Below are positions 8,039 to 17,816 of a stretch of DNA of 52,256 nt, one piece after another. Made by a program: the position numbers and the translations under genes. The first letter of the stretch is position 1. Every line of letters starts with the position of its first letter. Source of the stretch: Kangiella sp. (GTDB lineage: Bacteria; Pseudomonadota; Gammaproteobacteria; Enterobacterales; Kangiellaceae). The notes beneath the pieces were generated by a model that did not search any database, had not been told where the DNA came from, and saw nothing but the letters and a program-made list of their open reading frames with translations. The stretch covers positions 1 to 52,256 of the forward strand of contig NZ_JABURJ010000058.1 in NCBI RefSeq assembly GCF_014762745.1. Direction: 5' to 3'.

Positions 8039-9481
8039 ATGAAGCAATTAACACTACGTATAACCAGTTTTCACCGTTTAGCACCTGATCAGGTTGCGAC
8101 AAAAACTTTCGACCGCATTGGTGGTGTCATTGGCCGCTCGGCAGATGCTGACTGGGTATTGCCGGATCCGGAGAAAATCGTATCGAGCACCCATGCCGTC
8201 ATCAGTTTTGAAGCGGGCAGCTATTCAATCACTGACTATTCTACCAATGGACTTTTCATCAATCGAGGAGTTGAGCCATTAGGTAAAGGTCAGACTCGGA
8301 TGTTACAGGATGGAGATTATTTGCAGGTTGGTGAATATGAAATCGAAGTCACCTTAGAGGATAACCAGGTAACCGGTCATGACTCGTCGCTGAGTCGTGA
8401 TCAGCAGCCAGTGGCATCACCTGTTGGGAGTTCAAGCCCGCTGGAACCAGAGCCTGTATACACCGGAGCAGCTGGTTTTGAGCATCAGCAGATGACGAAC
8501 CCGCTTAATGAAAGTTACAGCGCACCCAGCCTGAAGCAAGCTCAACCGGAAGTAGTTCCGTCTGAAGTTAGTGCTGCTACAGCCCAAGCCGCGGCTCAGC
8601 AAATTCCAGATGATTGGGATCCCGGCCTGGTCAGTATACAAAGCAAGGGACAGCAGTCAGCTGAAGTACAAAACCAGCAACAGCAAGTAGTGGAACATTC
8701 GCAGGTGAGTCAGCAAACGACAACACAGCTGGCAGCGAATGCTGATACTGCGCAAGCGGTGCAGCCGCATTTACAAACTCAACCTCAATCTCAATCCCAG
8801 TCTCAAGTTCAGGCACAACCTCAACCACAGACTCAGCCTCAAGCACAGGCGGGATTAACGAATAGCCAGCCGATTACTGCTGGTGCTGGTGCAGAAGTTT
8901 GCTTGAATGAATTGCTAAAAGGACTTGGGCTAAGTGCCGAAGAAATTCAGTTGAATAATCAACCTGAATTTTATCATCGGTTAGGTGCGGCCTTACGACT
9001 GTCGTTACAGGGCATGCTCGATATTTTACGCGCCAGAGCGAGCATGAAAAGTGAATTCAGAGTTATGCAAACTACCATTCGTACTCAGGAAAATAACCCT
9101 TTGAAGTTTTCGATCAATGTGGATGAGGCGATCAGAAATTTATTTGCGCGAAGGATTCCTGGGTTTTTAAGTTGGGATCAGGCCATTCAGGAGTGCTTTA
9201 AAGATATGAGCAGTCACGAGCTGGCATTGATGGCTGGAACGGAAGGAGCCGTGAATGCAGTGTTATCGCAGCTTAACCCGGATCACTTTGTCAGCGATGA
9301 ACAGCAGAGTAACAGTATTGAAAAATGGATTCCGGTAGCTAAAAAAGCAAAGAGCTGGGACAAGTACAAAGAACAATACAAGAAAGTAAATGAGGAACTT
9401 GGCCAGGGTTCTGGAAAACGGTTTTCTGAAGAATTTGCCGAGGCTTATGAAGCTCAATTAACCGCATTAGGTGTGCGATAG
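8039..9481 (+). CDS. tagH: FHA-domain protein of the type VI secretion system (TagH/Fha-like)
   Basis: A phosphothreonine-binding scaffold that passes the kinase/phosphatase signal to type VI assembly. The FHA domain covers about residues 25-105, with the conserved GRS (32-34), SSTHA (49-53) and STNG (68-71) that contact phosphopeptide. A central disordered Gln/Ser/Ala/Pro-rich linker (about 130-285) contains a QPQ/QSQ/QAQ run. The C-terminal part (about 290-480, from CLNELLKGLGL) is the conserved TagH/ImpI C-terminal domain. I chose the ATG at 8039, with AAAGG 9 bases upstream, over a TTG six bases earlier. It is the first gene of the operon, 9 bases before tssJ. Confidence 0.85.
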   Translation: MKQLTLRITSFHRLAPDQVATKTFDRIGGVIGRSADADWVLPDPEKIVSSTHAVISFEAGSYSITDYSTNGLFINRGVEPLGKGQTRMLQDGDYLQVGEYEIEVTLEDNQVTGHDSSLSRDQQPVASPVGSSSPLEPEPVYTGAAGFEHQQMTNPLNESYSAPSLKQAQPEVVPSEVSAATAQAAAQQIPDDWDPGLVSIQSKGQQSAEVQNQQQQVVEHSQVSQQTTTQLAANADTAQAVQPHLQTQPQSQSQSQVQAQPQPQTQPQAQAGLTNSQPITAGAGAEVCLNELLKGLGLSAEEIQLNNQPEFYHRLGAALRLSLQGMLDILRARASMKSEFRVMQTTIRTQENNPLKFSINVDEAIRNLFARRIPGFLSWDQAIQECFKDMSSHELALMAGTEGAVNAVLSQLNPDHFVSDEQQSNSIEKWIPVAKKAKSWDKYKEQYKKVNEELGQGSGKRFSEEFAEAYEAQLTALGVR

Positions 9482-9490
9482 GGGATACGA

Positions 9491-9952
9491 ATGAAACAAT
9501 TAACGATCATTAAAAGATTATTGGTAGCAACCATATTACTGGTCAATGTCAGTGCTTGCGCTTTACTGAAAGGGAATAAGGGTGAGGAAGTTGATTTGAT
9601 CATTAGTGTTGCTGAGCAGGTCAATCAGGATGAATTAGGGCGCTCATCGCCAATTGTACTTCGTCTGTATGAGCTGAAAAAAGAAGTGGCTGTAGAAGGT
9701 ATGGATTTTTTCAGTATTTATGACCAAACCGAACCGGATTTCAAGACCGCTGTATCCAGCATGAAAGAATTCCAGGTCAATCCGGGTCAAAAGCTGGAAC
9801 AGTTGCTGGTTACTGACGCGACCACCAAATATTTGATGCTGGTAGCGGCTTTTAAAGATATTGATAACAGCCAGTGGAAAGTTGTGCATAACATCGAGCA
9901 GTCGGATGAGTTAGCGCTGTTTATTGAAGGTAAAGCAATCGTCAAGCAATAG
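9491..9952 (+). CDS. tssJ: TssJ, outer membrane lipoprotein of the type VI membrane complex
   Basis: TssJ anchors the TssL-TssM trans-envelope complex to the outer membrane. The leader ends in VSAC, making Cys23 the lipidated residue. The mature part (about 130 residues) has the TssJ/VasD beta-sandwich pattern, with PIVLRLYELKK (about residues 56-66), DFFSIYDQ (about 74-81) and a C-terminal strand region. Length 153 is usual. It sits between the FHA gene and tssK with gaps of 9 bases on each side, typical of an operon. Confidence 0.9.
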   Translation: MKQLTIIKRLLVATILLVNVSACALLKGNKGEEVDLIISVAEQVNQDELGRSSPIVLRLYELKKEVAVEGMDFFSIYDQTEPDFKTAVSSMKEFQVNPGQKLEQLLVTDATTKYLMLVAAFKDIDNSQWKVVHNIEQSDELALFIEGKAIVKQ

Positions 9953-9961
9953 GGATATTGA

Positions 9962-11302
9962 ATGAGCAACAAGGTTGTCTGGTCACAAGGTTTATTCCTG
10001 ACGCCAGAACATTTTCAGCAGCAGGATCGATATAACGATTATCAGATTAAAAGGCTGACTCAGGCGCTGACACCACATGGCTTTGGCTTTAGTCAGTTAA
10101 AGTTAAATCAAGAGGGTCTGTTGCAGGGAAAAATTGGGATCAAAACAGCCAGCGGTATTTTGCAGGATGGCACCTATTTCAGCATGCCAGAAACGCACAG
10201 GCTTCCCGCCATGCTGGATCTGTCGGAAGTGGACGGAATTAATGACAAGCGGATCATGCTGGCTATTGCAGAAAATACCGATCACTCAAAGCAGGTAGCG
10301 CAGGAATTTGCCAGTCAATCCAGCAAACGTTATCGCAAGGAGCTGAAGCAGGTAAGCAGCATTAATGAAGGGGAAGATAGTGATGCCACTCTAGAAATTG
10401 CAGAGGAAAACTTTTGCTTAATTGTTGAGGGGAAAAGTCAGCAAGGCTATGAGTGTTTACCGATAGCTCGAATCAAAGAACAAAAACAGGATGGCAGCAT
10501 TGAGTTGGAGGAAGATTTTGTACCCGTTGTTTTAAATATTCAGGCCAGTGAGGTATTACGCAGTAGACAGCTTAGCCTGATCAGCTTGCTTGAACATAGA
10601 AGAGAAAAGTTGGCAGCAAAGGTTCTGGGTGTTGATAACAGCACCACCAGTAGCATTCATAACTACCTGATCCTGCAATTGCTGAATAAAAACCTGGCCA
10701 GATTACATCAGTTGATGGAGCAGGAGCAGGTGATGCCCTATGAAGTCTATATGGAACTGGTCAATCTGGAAGCTGAGCTGGCAACCTTCTATGGGCAGGG
10801 CCGAAAGCCAGCAAAGCAGCTGCCCTATACGCATAAAAATGTCGATCAATGCTTTAGTCGTGTAGAGATCACGATTAAACAATATCTAAGTCATGTGCTG
10901 GATGAAAGTGCCCATGAAATCAACCTCGAAGAAAAAGGCTACGGTATCAAAGTTGCAAATATTGATCAGGTTGAGCTGTTTAAGCAGGCCAGCTTTGTGC
11001 TGGCAGCGAGAGCTGAAATGGCTACTCGTGAATTAAAAGAGCAGTTACCACGGCAAATAAAAATAGGCAGCCTGAGCAATATCAGACAATTGGTAAACGC
11101 ACAGCTCCCAGGTATTAACTTGTCAGAATTATCAGTAGCACCGCGTGAAGTTCCGGTAAAAAAAGAATATAGCTATTTTGCCATTGATCAGCGTTCGCCA
11201 CTGTGGGCAGAAAATACCAATTCAAGAAGTATTGCTTTTCACGTATCGGGAGATTTCCCGGGGCTGGATGTGGAGCTTTGGGCAATTAAAAATGAAGCAT
11301 AA
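9962..11302 (+). CDS. tssK: TssK, type VI baseplate-to-membrane-complex connector
   Basis: TssK (VasE/ImpJ) is a cytoplasmic trimer that links the baseplate to TssL/TssM. The N-terminal signature VVWSQGLFLTPEHFQQQDRY is the hallmark of the family. The C-terminal region ends with the expected FHVSGDFPGLDVELWAIK strand-rich piece. Length 446 matches the family. Its place between tssJ and tssL is the common J-K-L order. Confidence 0.95.
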   Translation: MSNKVVWSQGLFLTPEHFQQQDRYNDYQIKRLTQALTPHGFGFSQLKLNQEGLLQGKIGIKTASGILQDGTYFSMPETHRLPAMLDLSEVDGINDKRIMLAIAENTDHSKQVAQEFASQSSKRYRKELKQVSSINEGEDSDATLEIAEENFCLIVEGKSQQGYECLPIARIKEQKQDGSIELEEDFVPVVLNIQASEVLRSRQLSLISLLEHRREKLAAKVLGVDNSTTSSIHNYLILQLLNKNLARLHQLMEQEQVMPYEVYMELVNLEAELATFYGQGRKPAKQLPYTHKNVDQCFSRVEITIKQYLSHVLDESAHEINLEEKGYGIKVANIDQVELFKQASFVLAARAEMATRELKEQLPRQIKIGSLSNIRQLVNAQLPGINLSELSVAPREVPVKKEYSYFAIDQRSPLWAENTNSRSIAFHVSGDFPGLDVELWAIKNEA

Positions 11303-11335
11303 CCATAGATAACAAGGGATTAACAAAAGAGAAAG

Positions 11336-12655
11336 ATGAAAAATATGGATAGAACAATTCTGGTACCAAGGCCGGGAGGGATACAGCGACCAATCGACAG
11401 TAATGAGCAGACACTGGAGCCAGATTTAAACCGTGGACACAAGATTCCGTTAGCTGCTTTCAAGATTGGGGTAAATCCAATTATCGATGCCGCCACAACC
11501 TTACTCAGTCTTGCCATAGAGTTAAAGCAGGCGACCCAGATCAGTAACATCAATATGCTGCACAAACAGTGTATGGCACACATAAAAGAATTTGAGCAGC
11601 AGCTACGTCAGGATGAAACTGATGCAGACACCATTGCTGAAGTGCGTTATGCGATCTGTTCCTTGCTGGATGAAATTGTCTTGAATGCCCCCTGGGGCGC
11701 AAACAGTATCTGGAGTACTAAAAGTCTGCTCAGTGTGTTCTATAAGCAAACCTGGGGTGGAGAACAATTTTTTAAGATTATCGATGAGAGAGTCAAGAAT
11801 CCGCTTAACAACCAATATCTACTAGAGTTGCTCTTCTTGTGTTTACAACTGGGGTTTAAAGGCAAGTATCGGGTGCAGGAGAATGGATTTGAAAGGCTGG
11901 AAGTGGAAAAAGAAAGGTTGTTTGCTGTTCTGAAGAAAGTACAACCGGAACATAGCAAGGAGCTGTCACCCCATTGGCGTTCAAATGTTACAGATCTGAT
12001 AGAGAATCAGCGACGAATTCCACTGTGGGCGGTTGCTGTTTTGAGTGTGGCTATTCTACTTGGGGTTTATCTAAATTACAGCTATCAGCTAAGTCGACAG
12101 GCTGAGCCAGTGTACAACAACATTGCCGGATTGGTCCCTGACGCACCTGTGAATCAGGAGACAAGTAAAACCGTCATCAATTATGCGGAGCGGTTAAGAC
12201 AGCTGTTAAATACGGAAATAGAGCGTGGGGTATTGCAGGTAGTGGAAGATCTGGATCATGTGGCAATCATTATGACCAGTAATCAGATGTATTCCTCTGC
12301 GAGCGCGCAACTGAATGAAAACAGTATCGCCATCATTGAAAAAATTGGTCAGATTGCGACCAGCACACCTGGCCACATTCAGGTAGTCGGACATAGTGAT
12401 GATCAAAAAATATTCACGGCTAAATACCATTCTAACTGGGAACTGTCATTAGCAAGAGCAAACTCGGTGGTACGTATTTTAAGTCAGAACCAAAATCTGG
12501 CTGGTCGAGTAAGTGCAGAAGGTCGTGGTGCTGCGGAACCCAGAGTGCCAAACGATAGCGATCAGAACAGAGCACTGAACCGACGTGTGGAAATTTTGTT
12601 ATGGGTCAAAAATGGATTGGATGAACAGGCAACAATGGAAGTGAGCGAGCGTTAG
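11336..12655 (+). CDS. tssL: TssL with C-terminal OmpA/Pal-like domain
   Basis: An inner membrane protein of the type VI membrane complex (DotU/IcmH family). The N-terminal cytoplasmic DotU domain spans about residues 45-220, with the family stretch YAICSLLDEIVLNAPWG. One membrane helix follows (about 222-245). The periplasmic part ends in an OmpA-like peptidoglycan-binding domain (about 325-430; HSDDQK, NWELSLARA, NRRVEILL). This is the extended form of TssL that carries its own cell wall anchor, so no separate TagL is needed. The gap to tssM is one base (TAGTATG). Confidence 0.93.
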   Translation: MKNMDRTILVPRPGGIQRPIDSNEQTLEPDLNRGHKIPLAAFKIGVNPIIDAATTLLSLAIELKQATQISNINMLHKQCMAHIKEFEQQLRQDETDADTIAEVRYAICSLLDEIVLNAPWGANSIWSTKSLLSVFYKQTWGGEQFFKIIDERVKNPLNNQYLLELLFLCLQLGFKGKYRVQENGFERLEVEKERLFAVLKKVQPEHSKELSPHWRSNVTDLIENQRRIPLWAVAVLSVAILLGVYLNYSYQLSRQAEPVYNNIAGLVPDAPVNQETSKTVINYAERLRQLLNTEIERGVLQVVEDLDHVAIIMTSNQMYSSASAQLNENSIAIIEKIGQIATSTPGHIQVVGHSDDQKIFTAKYHSNWELSLARANSVVRILSQNQNLAGRVSAEGRGAAEPRVPNDSDQNRALNRRVEILLWVKNGLDEQATMEVSER

Positions 12656-12656
12656 T

Positions 12657-15600
12657 ATGGCTGGAATAATAAAAAAGTTTGGTAGGGTAATAACCCACAA
12701 AATGACATTGATAAGTCTTGTGATCCTCGCTGTTATAGCCGTAGTCTGGTTCGGTGGTCCATTAATCAGTATTGGTGGTTATGAGGTATTGAGCAGCGTA
12801 GCGGCAAGACTTAGTCTGTTGCTGATAATTGCCTGTGTCTGGCTGACAGTCAAAATGTGGAGGTTACAGCAGGCGGGCCGAAAAAATAAAAAACTAATGC
12901 AGCACATTTCAAAAGAGGATCAGGAACAGCTGGATATAGAGGAGTCTTCCGGTGATGAAATTGCAGTGCTAGAGAATAGAATGTCAGATGCATTGCAGTA
13001 TCTGAAAAAAAGTGATTTTAAAGGCAAGAACCTCTATCAACTACCCTGGTACCTACTAATTGGTCCTCCTGGAGCCGGGAAAACGACTAGCATCATTAAT
13101 TCTGGATTGAACCTGCCACTGGCAGACGAGTTTGGCGCTAGTCCGATTAAAGGAGTTGGCGGTACGCGCAACTGTGACTGGTGGTTCACCGATGATGCAA
13201 TATTGCTGGACACAGCTGGACGTTATACCACGCAGGATAGTTATCAGGAAGTTGACTCCAGAGCATGGCATGGTTTTTTAAATCTGCTGAAAAAAACTCG
13301 ACCTATGCGACCTGTTAATGGTGCCATAGTCACCATCAGCATTGCTGAGTTACTACAGCAATCTCAGTCAGAGTTAAACGAGTTGGCCGGAACCATCCGT
13401 AAAAGAGTTCAGGAATTGAAGATGCAGCTGGGGATTAATATCCCAGTATACCTGGTGTTAAGTAAGGGTGACTTGTTGGCTGGGTTTAATGAACTGTTTG
13501 AGGATATTTCTCGTGAGGAACGGGAAGAGGTATTAGGTTTAACCTTTGAAGTAGGAGAAGATTTTTCCCACCATAAAGCGGTTGATAAATTTAATAAATA
13601 TTTTGTAGAGCTGATACAAAATATTGAACGAAAGTTATTAAAGAAACTGCAGCAGGAAAAAAGCGAACAAAGACGAGCACTAATCTATAGCTTCCCGCGT
13701 CAGTTACGTCTGGCCCAGAAAAATATTGATGACTTTATCAAGATTGCCTTTAGTCAAAATCGCTACGAAGAGCCAATTCTGTTAAGAGGTGTTTATCTAA
13801 CCAGTGCGACACAAGAAGGTACGCCGATCAACCGCATCGGGCGAGATATTTCAAACACCTTTGGCTTCAAACCGGAAAGAGTCAGTACCTGTAACGGGGA
13901 AGGTAAAGGTTATTTTATCAAACGTTTATTGAAAGATGTCATCTTCAAAGAAGATAAGCTGGTAGGCGTTAATATTGCCTATCAGAAACGTCAGCGCCTG
14001 ATCCAACGAATTGGCTACGGGGTGGCGGGATTTTGTCTGGTCACCTTCAGTTATCTATGGTCATACAGTTATGCGAATAACAAGCAGTTAATCACTAGCA
14101 CTTCATCCCTGGTCACAGAATATAACCTGGCAAGCAGCGGTGGTATTACCGACAAATCGAACCTGTTGGAATTGAATGGTGGCCTGAATGTGTTAAAAAA
14201 ATTCACCAACCAGATTATCGAAAATAAAAATGCATTAAGCGAAGGCTTTGGGTTATATCAGGGTGATAAATTTAGTGGTGTTACCCAGCAAGTTTATAAC
14301 AAAGGTTTGGCCAATTACTTTGGACCTTATCTGAAAAGCAGCCTGGAAAAGGAAATGCTTCAGGCTAAGCAACATAATGACTATTTGTATGAGCTACTAC
14401 GAATTTACCTGATGTTCTATCTGCCTCAGCATAAAGAAGAAAAGGATATCGCGTCTTTATTTGAGCATTTATGGCGTCGGGATTATCCTGGTGAGATCAA
14501 TGAGGAGTTGCGCAATGATCTAAGAGCTCATTTAGGCTACTTCCTGAGCGAGCAGATGAGCTTGCCTGAGCAGGATCGCAAGCTGGTTAACTTTGCACAG
14601 GAAAAGTTAAGCCAGGTGTCGTTAGTTGACCGTGTTTACAACAGCATTCTCGATAACTACCTCAATGCAATGCCGGAGTTTAAGCCAAGCGATTATTTGT
14701 CGCAGCAGGTGGAAAATTACTTCTATAGAAAAAGTGGTAAATCATTGCGTGAAGGCGTGCCGGGTCTGTATACGCAGGCTGGCTATCATGCTGTCTTCAA
14801 GCGTGAGAGCAAAAAAATCAGTGAGATTCTTTCAAAAGACTCCTGGGTGTTACCGACGGATAATGCCGGCAGTCTGGATAAACTGTCGATACTTGATATC
14901 CAGGATCAGGTGCGTGAGAAGTATTTCAATGATTACATCTTTTACTGGAAAGAATTGATCAATGATCTGGCGGTAAGAGAGTTCTCAACACCGGAAGAAG
15001 GCGCTTTGATGCTACAGGAGCTGACCGGTGTCAAGGCCCCGATTGAACGGTTGTACTCGGCAGTGCGTGATAACGTCATGCTGGCCCGTCCCAAAGATAA
15101 AGGCATCAACATGGATGCGGCAAAAGACATAGCTGAAACCGCGGCTCCCTCCCGTGTCGCCAATAATGCCAACCGATTTGAGCGATTGATCCCTGATAGT
15201 GCTGATATTGATGCAGCACCAGAGCAGGTCGTGAATGATGCATTTTACGACATTATTCAGTATGTAGGAGAGCCAAACGGTAACAGCCCTTTAAAGCAGA
15301 GCCTGGGCGCACTTAAAAATATGCAGGTGTTTCTTGAGTCAATCAGTAACGCCAATAATGCTGAAGAAAAAACCTACGAAGTAACCAGTAGTCCACAGGC
15401 TGCCAGCATTATCAGTGAGCTGGAGAAAGAAGCCAGCGTGACACCTCAACCAATGAGCGAATGGTTGGGCAAGGTTGAGAACAGCGGTAAAACGCTAACC
15501 AATACGGGAACCTATTCTTACCTCAATAACTTATGGAAAACAGAGGTGCTATCAGAATGTCGACGCGCGATTGAAGGAAGATACCCGGTCAATAAGCGCA

Positions 15601-16208
15601 GCAGAAAAGACATTACTCTGGATGATTTCAGAAGCTTCTTCTCCTATGGCGGAACCATTGATCGCTTCTTTAACCAACATCTAAGTGTATTTGTTGACAC
15701 CTCGCGTGGCCGCTGGCGACTGCATAAAGATATTGGTATCAGTAATTACACCTTAAGACAGCTGGAAAAAGCAAAAGCCATCAGAGAAAGCTTTTTTGTC
15801 AGAAATGGGACGGATATTGCGGTGAACTTTACCTTAAAGCCATCCAGTCTTAGCGTTAACGCGGGACAGGTACTGGTTGATATTGAAGGCCAGATTTTGT
15901 CTTACCGCCATGGTCCATTACGCGCCTATCCCACCCGCTGGCCAGGACCTAAACCGCAGGTTGCAACTTCGATTGCTTTTACCCCAACTGATGGTGGACA
16001 AACTGAAACCGTAAGGACTACCGGTTTCTGGAGTTTGTTCCGACTGCTGGATAGAGCAAAACTAAAAAAAACACTGGCATACGATAAGTTTTTGTTGGAG
16101 TTCAAGCATGGCGAATTTGATGCAAGCTTCGAACTACAGGCGCATAGTGTTAACAACCCATTCTTTGGTTCAGATTTGGAGGGGTTCAACTGCCCGACAG
16201 ATTTATGA
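12657..16208 (+). CDS. tssM: TssM (IcmF), large inner membrane protein of type VI secretion
   Basis: TssM bridges the inner membrane complex to TssJ at the outer membrane. Two N-terminal membrane segments (about 13-33 and 40-62) are followed by a cytoplasmic GTPase-like domain with an intact Walker A, GPPGAGKT (136-143), and a LLDTAGRY segment acting as Walker B/switch. A third helix lies at about 447-466. The rest, to residue 1183, is the periplasmic IcmF-related and C-terminal beta domain that contacts TssJ. Full length and uninterrupted. It overlaps tagF by four bases (ATGA). Confidence 0.95.
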   Translation: MAGIIKKFGRVITHKMTLISLVILAVIAVVWFGGPLISIGGYEVLSSVAARLSLLLIIACVWLTVKMWRLQQAGRKNKKLMQHISKEDQEQLDIEESSGDEIAVLENRMSDALQYLKKSDFKGKNLYQLPWYLLIGPPGAGKTTSIINSGLNLPLADEFGASPIKGVGGTRNCDWWFTDDAILLDTAGRYTTQDSYQEVDSRAWHGFLNLLKKTRPMRPVNGAIVTISIAELLQQSQSELNELAGTIRKRVQELKMQLGINIPVYLVLSKGDLLAGFNELFEDISREEREEVLGLTFEVGEDFSHHKAVDKFNKYFVELIQNIERKLLKKLQQEKSEQRRALIYSFPRQLRLAQKNIDDFIKIAFSQNRYEEPILLRGVYLTSATQEGTPINRIGRDISNTFGFKPERVSTCNGEGKGYFIKRLLKDVIFKEDKLVGVNIAYQKRQRLIQRIGYGVAGFCLVTFSYLWSYSYANNKQLITSTSSLVTEYNLASSGGITDKSNLLELNGGLNVLKKFTNQIIENKNALSEGFGLYQGDKFSGVTQQVYNKGLANYFGPYLKSSLEKEMLQAKQHNDYLYELLRIYLMFYLPQHKEEKDIASLFEHLWRRDYPGEINEELRNDLRAHLGYFLSEQMSLPEQDRKLVNFAQEKLSQVSLVDRVYNSILDNYLNAMPEFKPSDYLSQQVENYFYRKSGKSLREGVPGLYTQAGYHAVFKRESKKISEILSKDSWVLPTDNAGSLDKLSILDIQDQVREKYFNDYIFYWKELINDLAVREFSTPEEGALMLQELTGVKAPIERLYSAVRDNVMLARPKDKGINMDAAKDIAETAAPSRVANNANRFERLIPDSADIDAAPEQVVNDAFYDIIQYVGEPNGNSPLKQSLGALKNMQVFLESISNANNAEEKTYEVTSSPQAASIISELEKEASVTPQPMSEWLGKVENSGKTLTNTGTYSYLNNLWKTEVLSECRRAIEGRYPVNKRSRKDITLDDFRSFFSYGGTIDRFFNQHLSVFVDTSRGRWRLHKDIGISNYTLRQLEKAKAIRESFFVRNGTDIAVNFTLKPSSLSVNAGQVLVDIEGQILSYRHGPLRAYPTRWPGPKPQVATSIAFTPTDGGQTETVRTTGFWSLFRLLDRAKLKKTLAYDKFLLEFKHGEFDASFELQAHSVNNPFFGSDLEGFNCPTDL

Positions 16209-16996
16209 TGAATAAGAATGTGGCTCGATTCGGATGTTTCGGAAAAATGAGAAGTTGTGGTGATTTTGTTAGTCGCCACATTCCTTATTCGATTCAGGAT
16301 CGATTTGATCAGTGGTTAGAAGAAGGCCTTGCCGAGACTCGAGAAAGGTTCAAGCAGCAGTGGCTTGACTACTACCTTACCAGCCCTATCTGGCGTTTTA
16401 TAATAAAAGATTCCCTATCTGATGCAACGCTGTTTGGCAGCATGATGCCAAGTCTGGATAAAGTTGGTCGTTATTATCCACTGGTGATCATTAGCACACT
16501 TGAAAAAGGGGCCTTATTGGATATGGCGCAGTGTGAGGCTATTGAAGAGCTGATGCTTGATACGCTGACCAACTCACTGGAGATTAATGAATTGGATGAG
16601 CGGCTACAGACTTTAAGTCAAAGCTCCTTTGCCGGCGGAAAAGTTTCAGTCGCAGATCTGGTTGAGAACAGCGGGAAAGAACTAGAGCAGCGAGCTCAGG
16701 AGATTGCCAATAGACTCTGTTCAGACTTTTTCAGTTATGAAGATGAAATTATCTCCCCGGATGTTTTCTATCATGAAACTGAGGCTGACCGGGACTATAC
16801 CAGTATCTGGTGGACAAAAGGTTCTGAGCACATGGGGCCAACTATTCTGCTGTGCCATGACCTACCTCCAATTTGTGGAATTCATGCAACCCTGGATGGC
16901 AATTGGCAAGCCTCGGGGTGGCGGTCATTTGATGACAAACAAAGTCAATTAATAACTGAAGATGCAAAATTATCAATGGAAGAGTGCTGTGATTGA
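16205..16996 (+). CDS. tagF: TagF, type VI post-translational repressor
   Basis: TagF proteins hold the type VI machine inactive until signals relieve them, in some systems by binding the FHA protein. The N-terminal FGCFGKMRSCGDFVSR (about residues 8-23) matches the family pattern G-x-x-GK-x-P-x-x-GDF. The proline is replaced by Met here. The middle motif GRYYPLVI and the C-terminal TSIWWTKGS are also typical. Length 263 is normal for the N-terminal-domain form. It overlaps tssM by four bases and the phosphatase gene by up to 35 bases. Confidence 0.88.
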   Translation: MMNKNVARFGCFGKMRSCGDFVSRHIPYSIQDRFDQWLEEGLAETRERFKQQWLDYYLTSPIWRFIIKDSLSDATLFGSMMPSLDKVGRYYPLVIISTLEKGALLDMAQCEAIEELMLDTLTNSLEINELDERLQTLSQSSFAGGKVSVADLVENSGKELEQRAQEIANRLCSDFFSYEDEIISPDVFYHETEADRDYTSIWWTKGSEHMGPTILLCHDLPPICGIHATLDGNWQASGWRSFDDKQSQLITEDAKLSMEECCD

Positions 16997-17816
16997 AGCT
17001 GAGCAGGATAAAACAACAATTGATTACCGTTGGCTATCGGCAGCAACAACGCATGTTGGTGCTGTACGAGAAGTAAATGAAGATAATCAGATAGAAAAGC
17101 CTGAGATTGGATTATGGGTCGTTGCCGATGGTATGGGGGGACATAGTGCCGGTGATGTTGCCAGCGGTATGGTTGTCGATGAACTTTCCACTGTAAGAAG
17201 AACCGGCAACAACGAAGAATTTATCGAGCGCGTGATAGAAGTCTTAAGTATTACCAATCAGAAATTAAGACAGCTGGCGTTCCAGAAATTTGACAAGCAG
17301 GCGGTAATGGGCACTACCGTTGTGGTTTTAATCATTCATGAAAACCGCTTCACCATATTGTGGGCAGGGGATAGCCGCGTCTATCGATATCGAAACCACA
17401 CATTACAACAGTTAACCCGTGATCATAGTCAGGTAAACGATATGCTTGATTCAGGTTTGCTGGCAGAAGATGAGGTGGAAGATCACCCTTTGGCGAATGT
17501 CATTACGCGAGCGATAGGAGCTTCTCAAACACTGAACCTGGATCGAATTGACGGTGAAATTCAGCATGGTGATATTTTTATGCTGTGCAGTGATGGACTA
17601 AATAAGGAACTTTCTGATCAGGAAATTTCAGCCTTTTTCAGTTCTGGAGATGTGGATGAAATCAATAAAGCACTCATTCATTCCGCTTTAGTGCGTGGAG
17701 CGCAGGATAACATCACCGCAATTTCTGTGCGGGTGGAAGGGACTGTGGCAAATGATCAAACCATACCTGCGCTAAGTGGGCAAACTGGCGAAGAGAGTAC
17801 CATCAATGGATATTGA
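16962..17816 (+). CDS. pppA: PP2C-type Ser/Thr phosphatase of the type VI locus (PppA-like)
   Basis: A metal-dependent phosphatase that would reverse the kinase encoded at 5614-7698. PP2C motifs appear in order: REVNEDN (about 36-42), VADGMGGHSAGD (54-65), GTTVVVLI, WAGDSRVYRYR, LTRDHSQV, CSDGLNKEL and GAQDNITAISV. All metal-binding Asp residues look present. The ATG at 16962 overlaps tagF by 35 bases and has a weak ribosome site. A GTG at 16989 (VIEAEQDK) has GGAAGAG four bases upstream and may be the true start. The end overlaps tssA by 11 bases. Confidence 0.9.
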   Translation: MQNYQWKSAVIEAEQDKTTIDYRWLSAATTHVGAVREVNEDNQIEKPEIGLWVVADGMGGHSAGDVASGMVVDELSTVRRTGNNEEFIERVIEVLSITNQKLRQLAFQKFDKQAVMGTTVVVLIIHENRFTILWAGDSRVYRYRNHTLQQLTRDHSQVNDMLDSGLLAEDEVEDHPLANVITRAIGASQTLNLDRIDGEIQHGDIFMLCSDGLNKELSDQEISAFFSSGDVDEINKALIHSALVRGAQDNITAISVRVEGTVANDQTIPALSGQTGEESTINGY

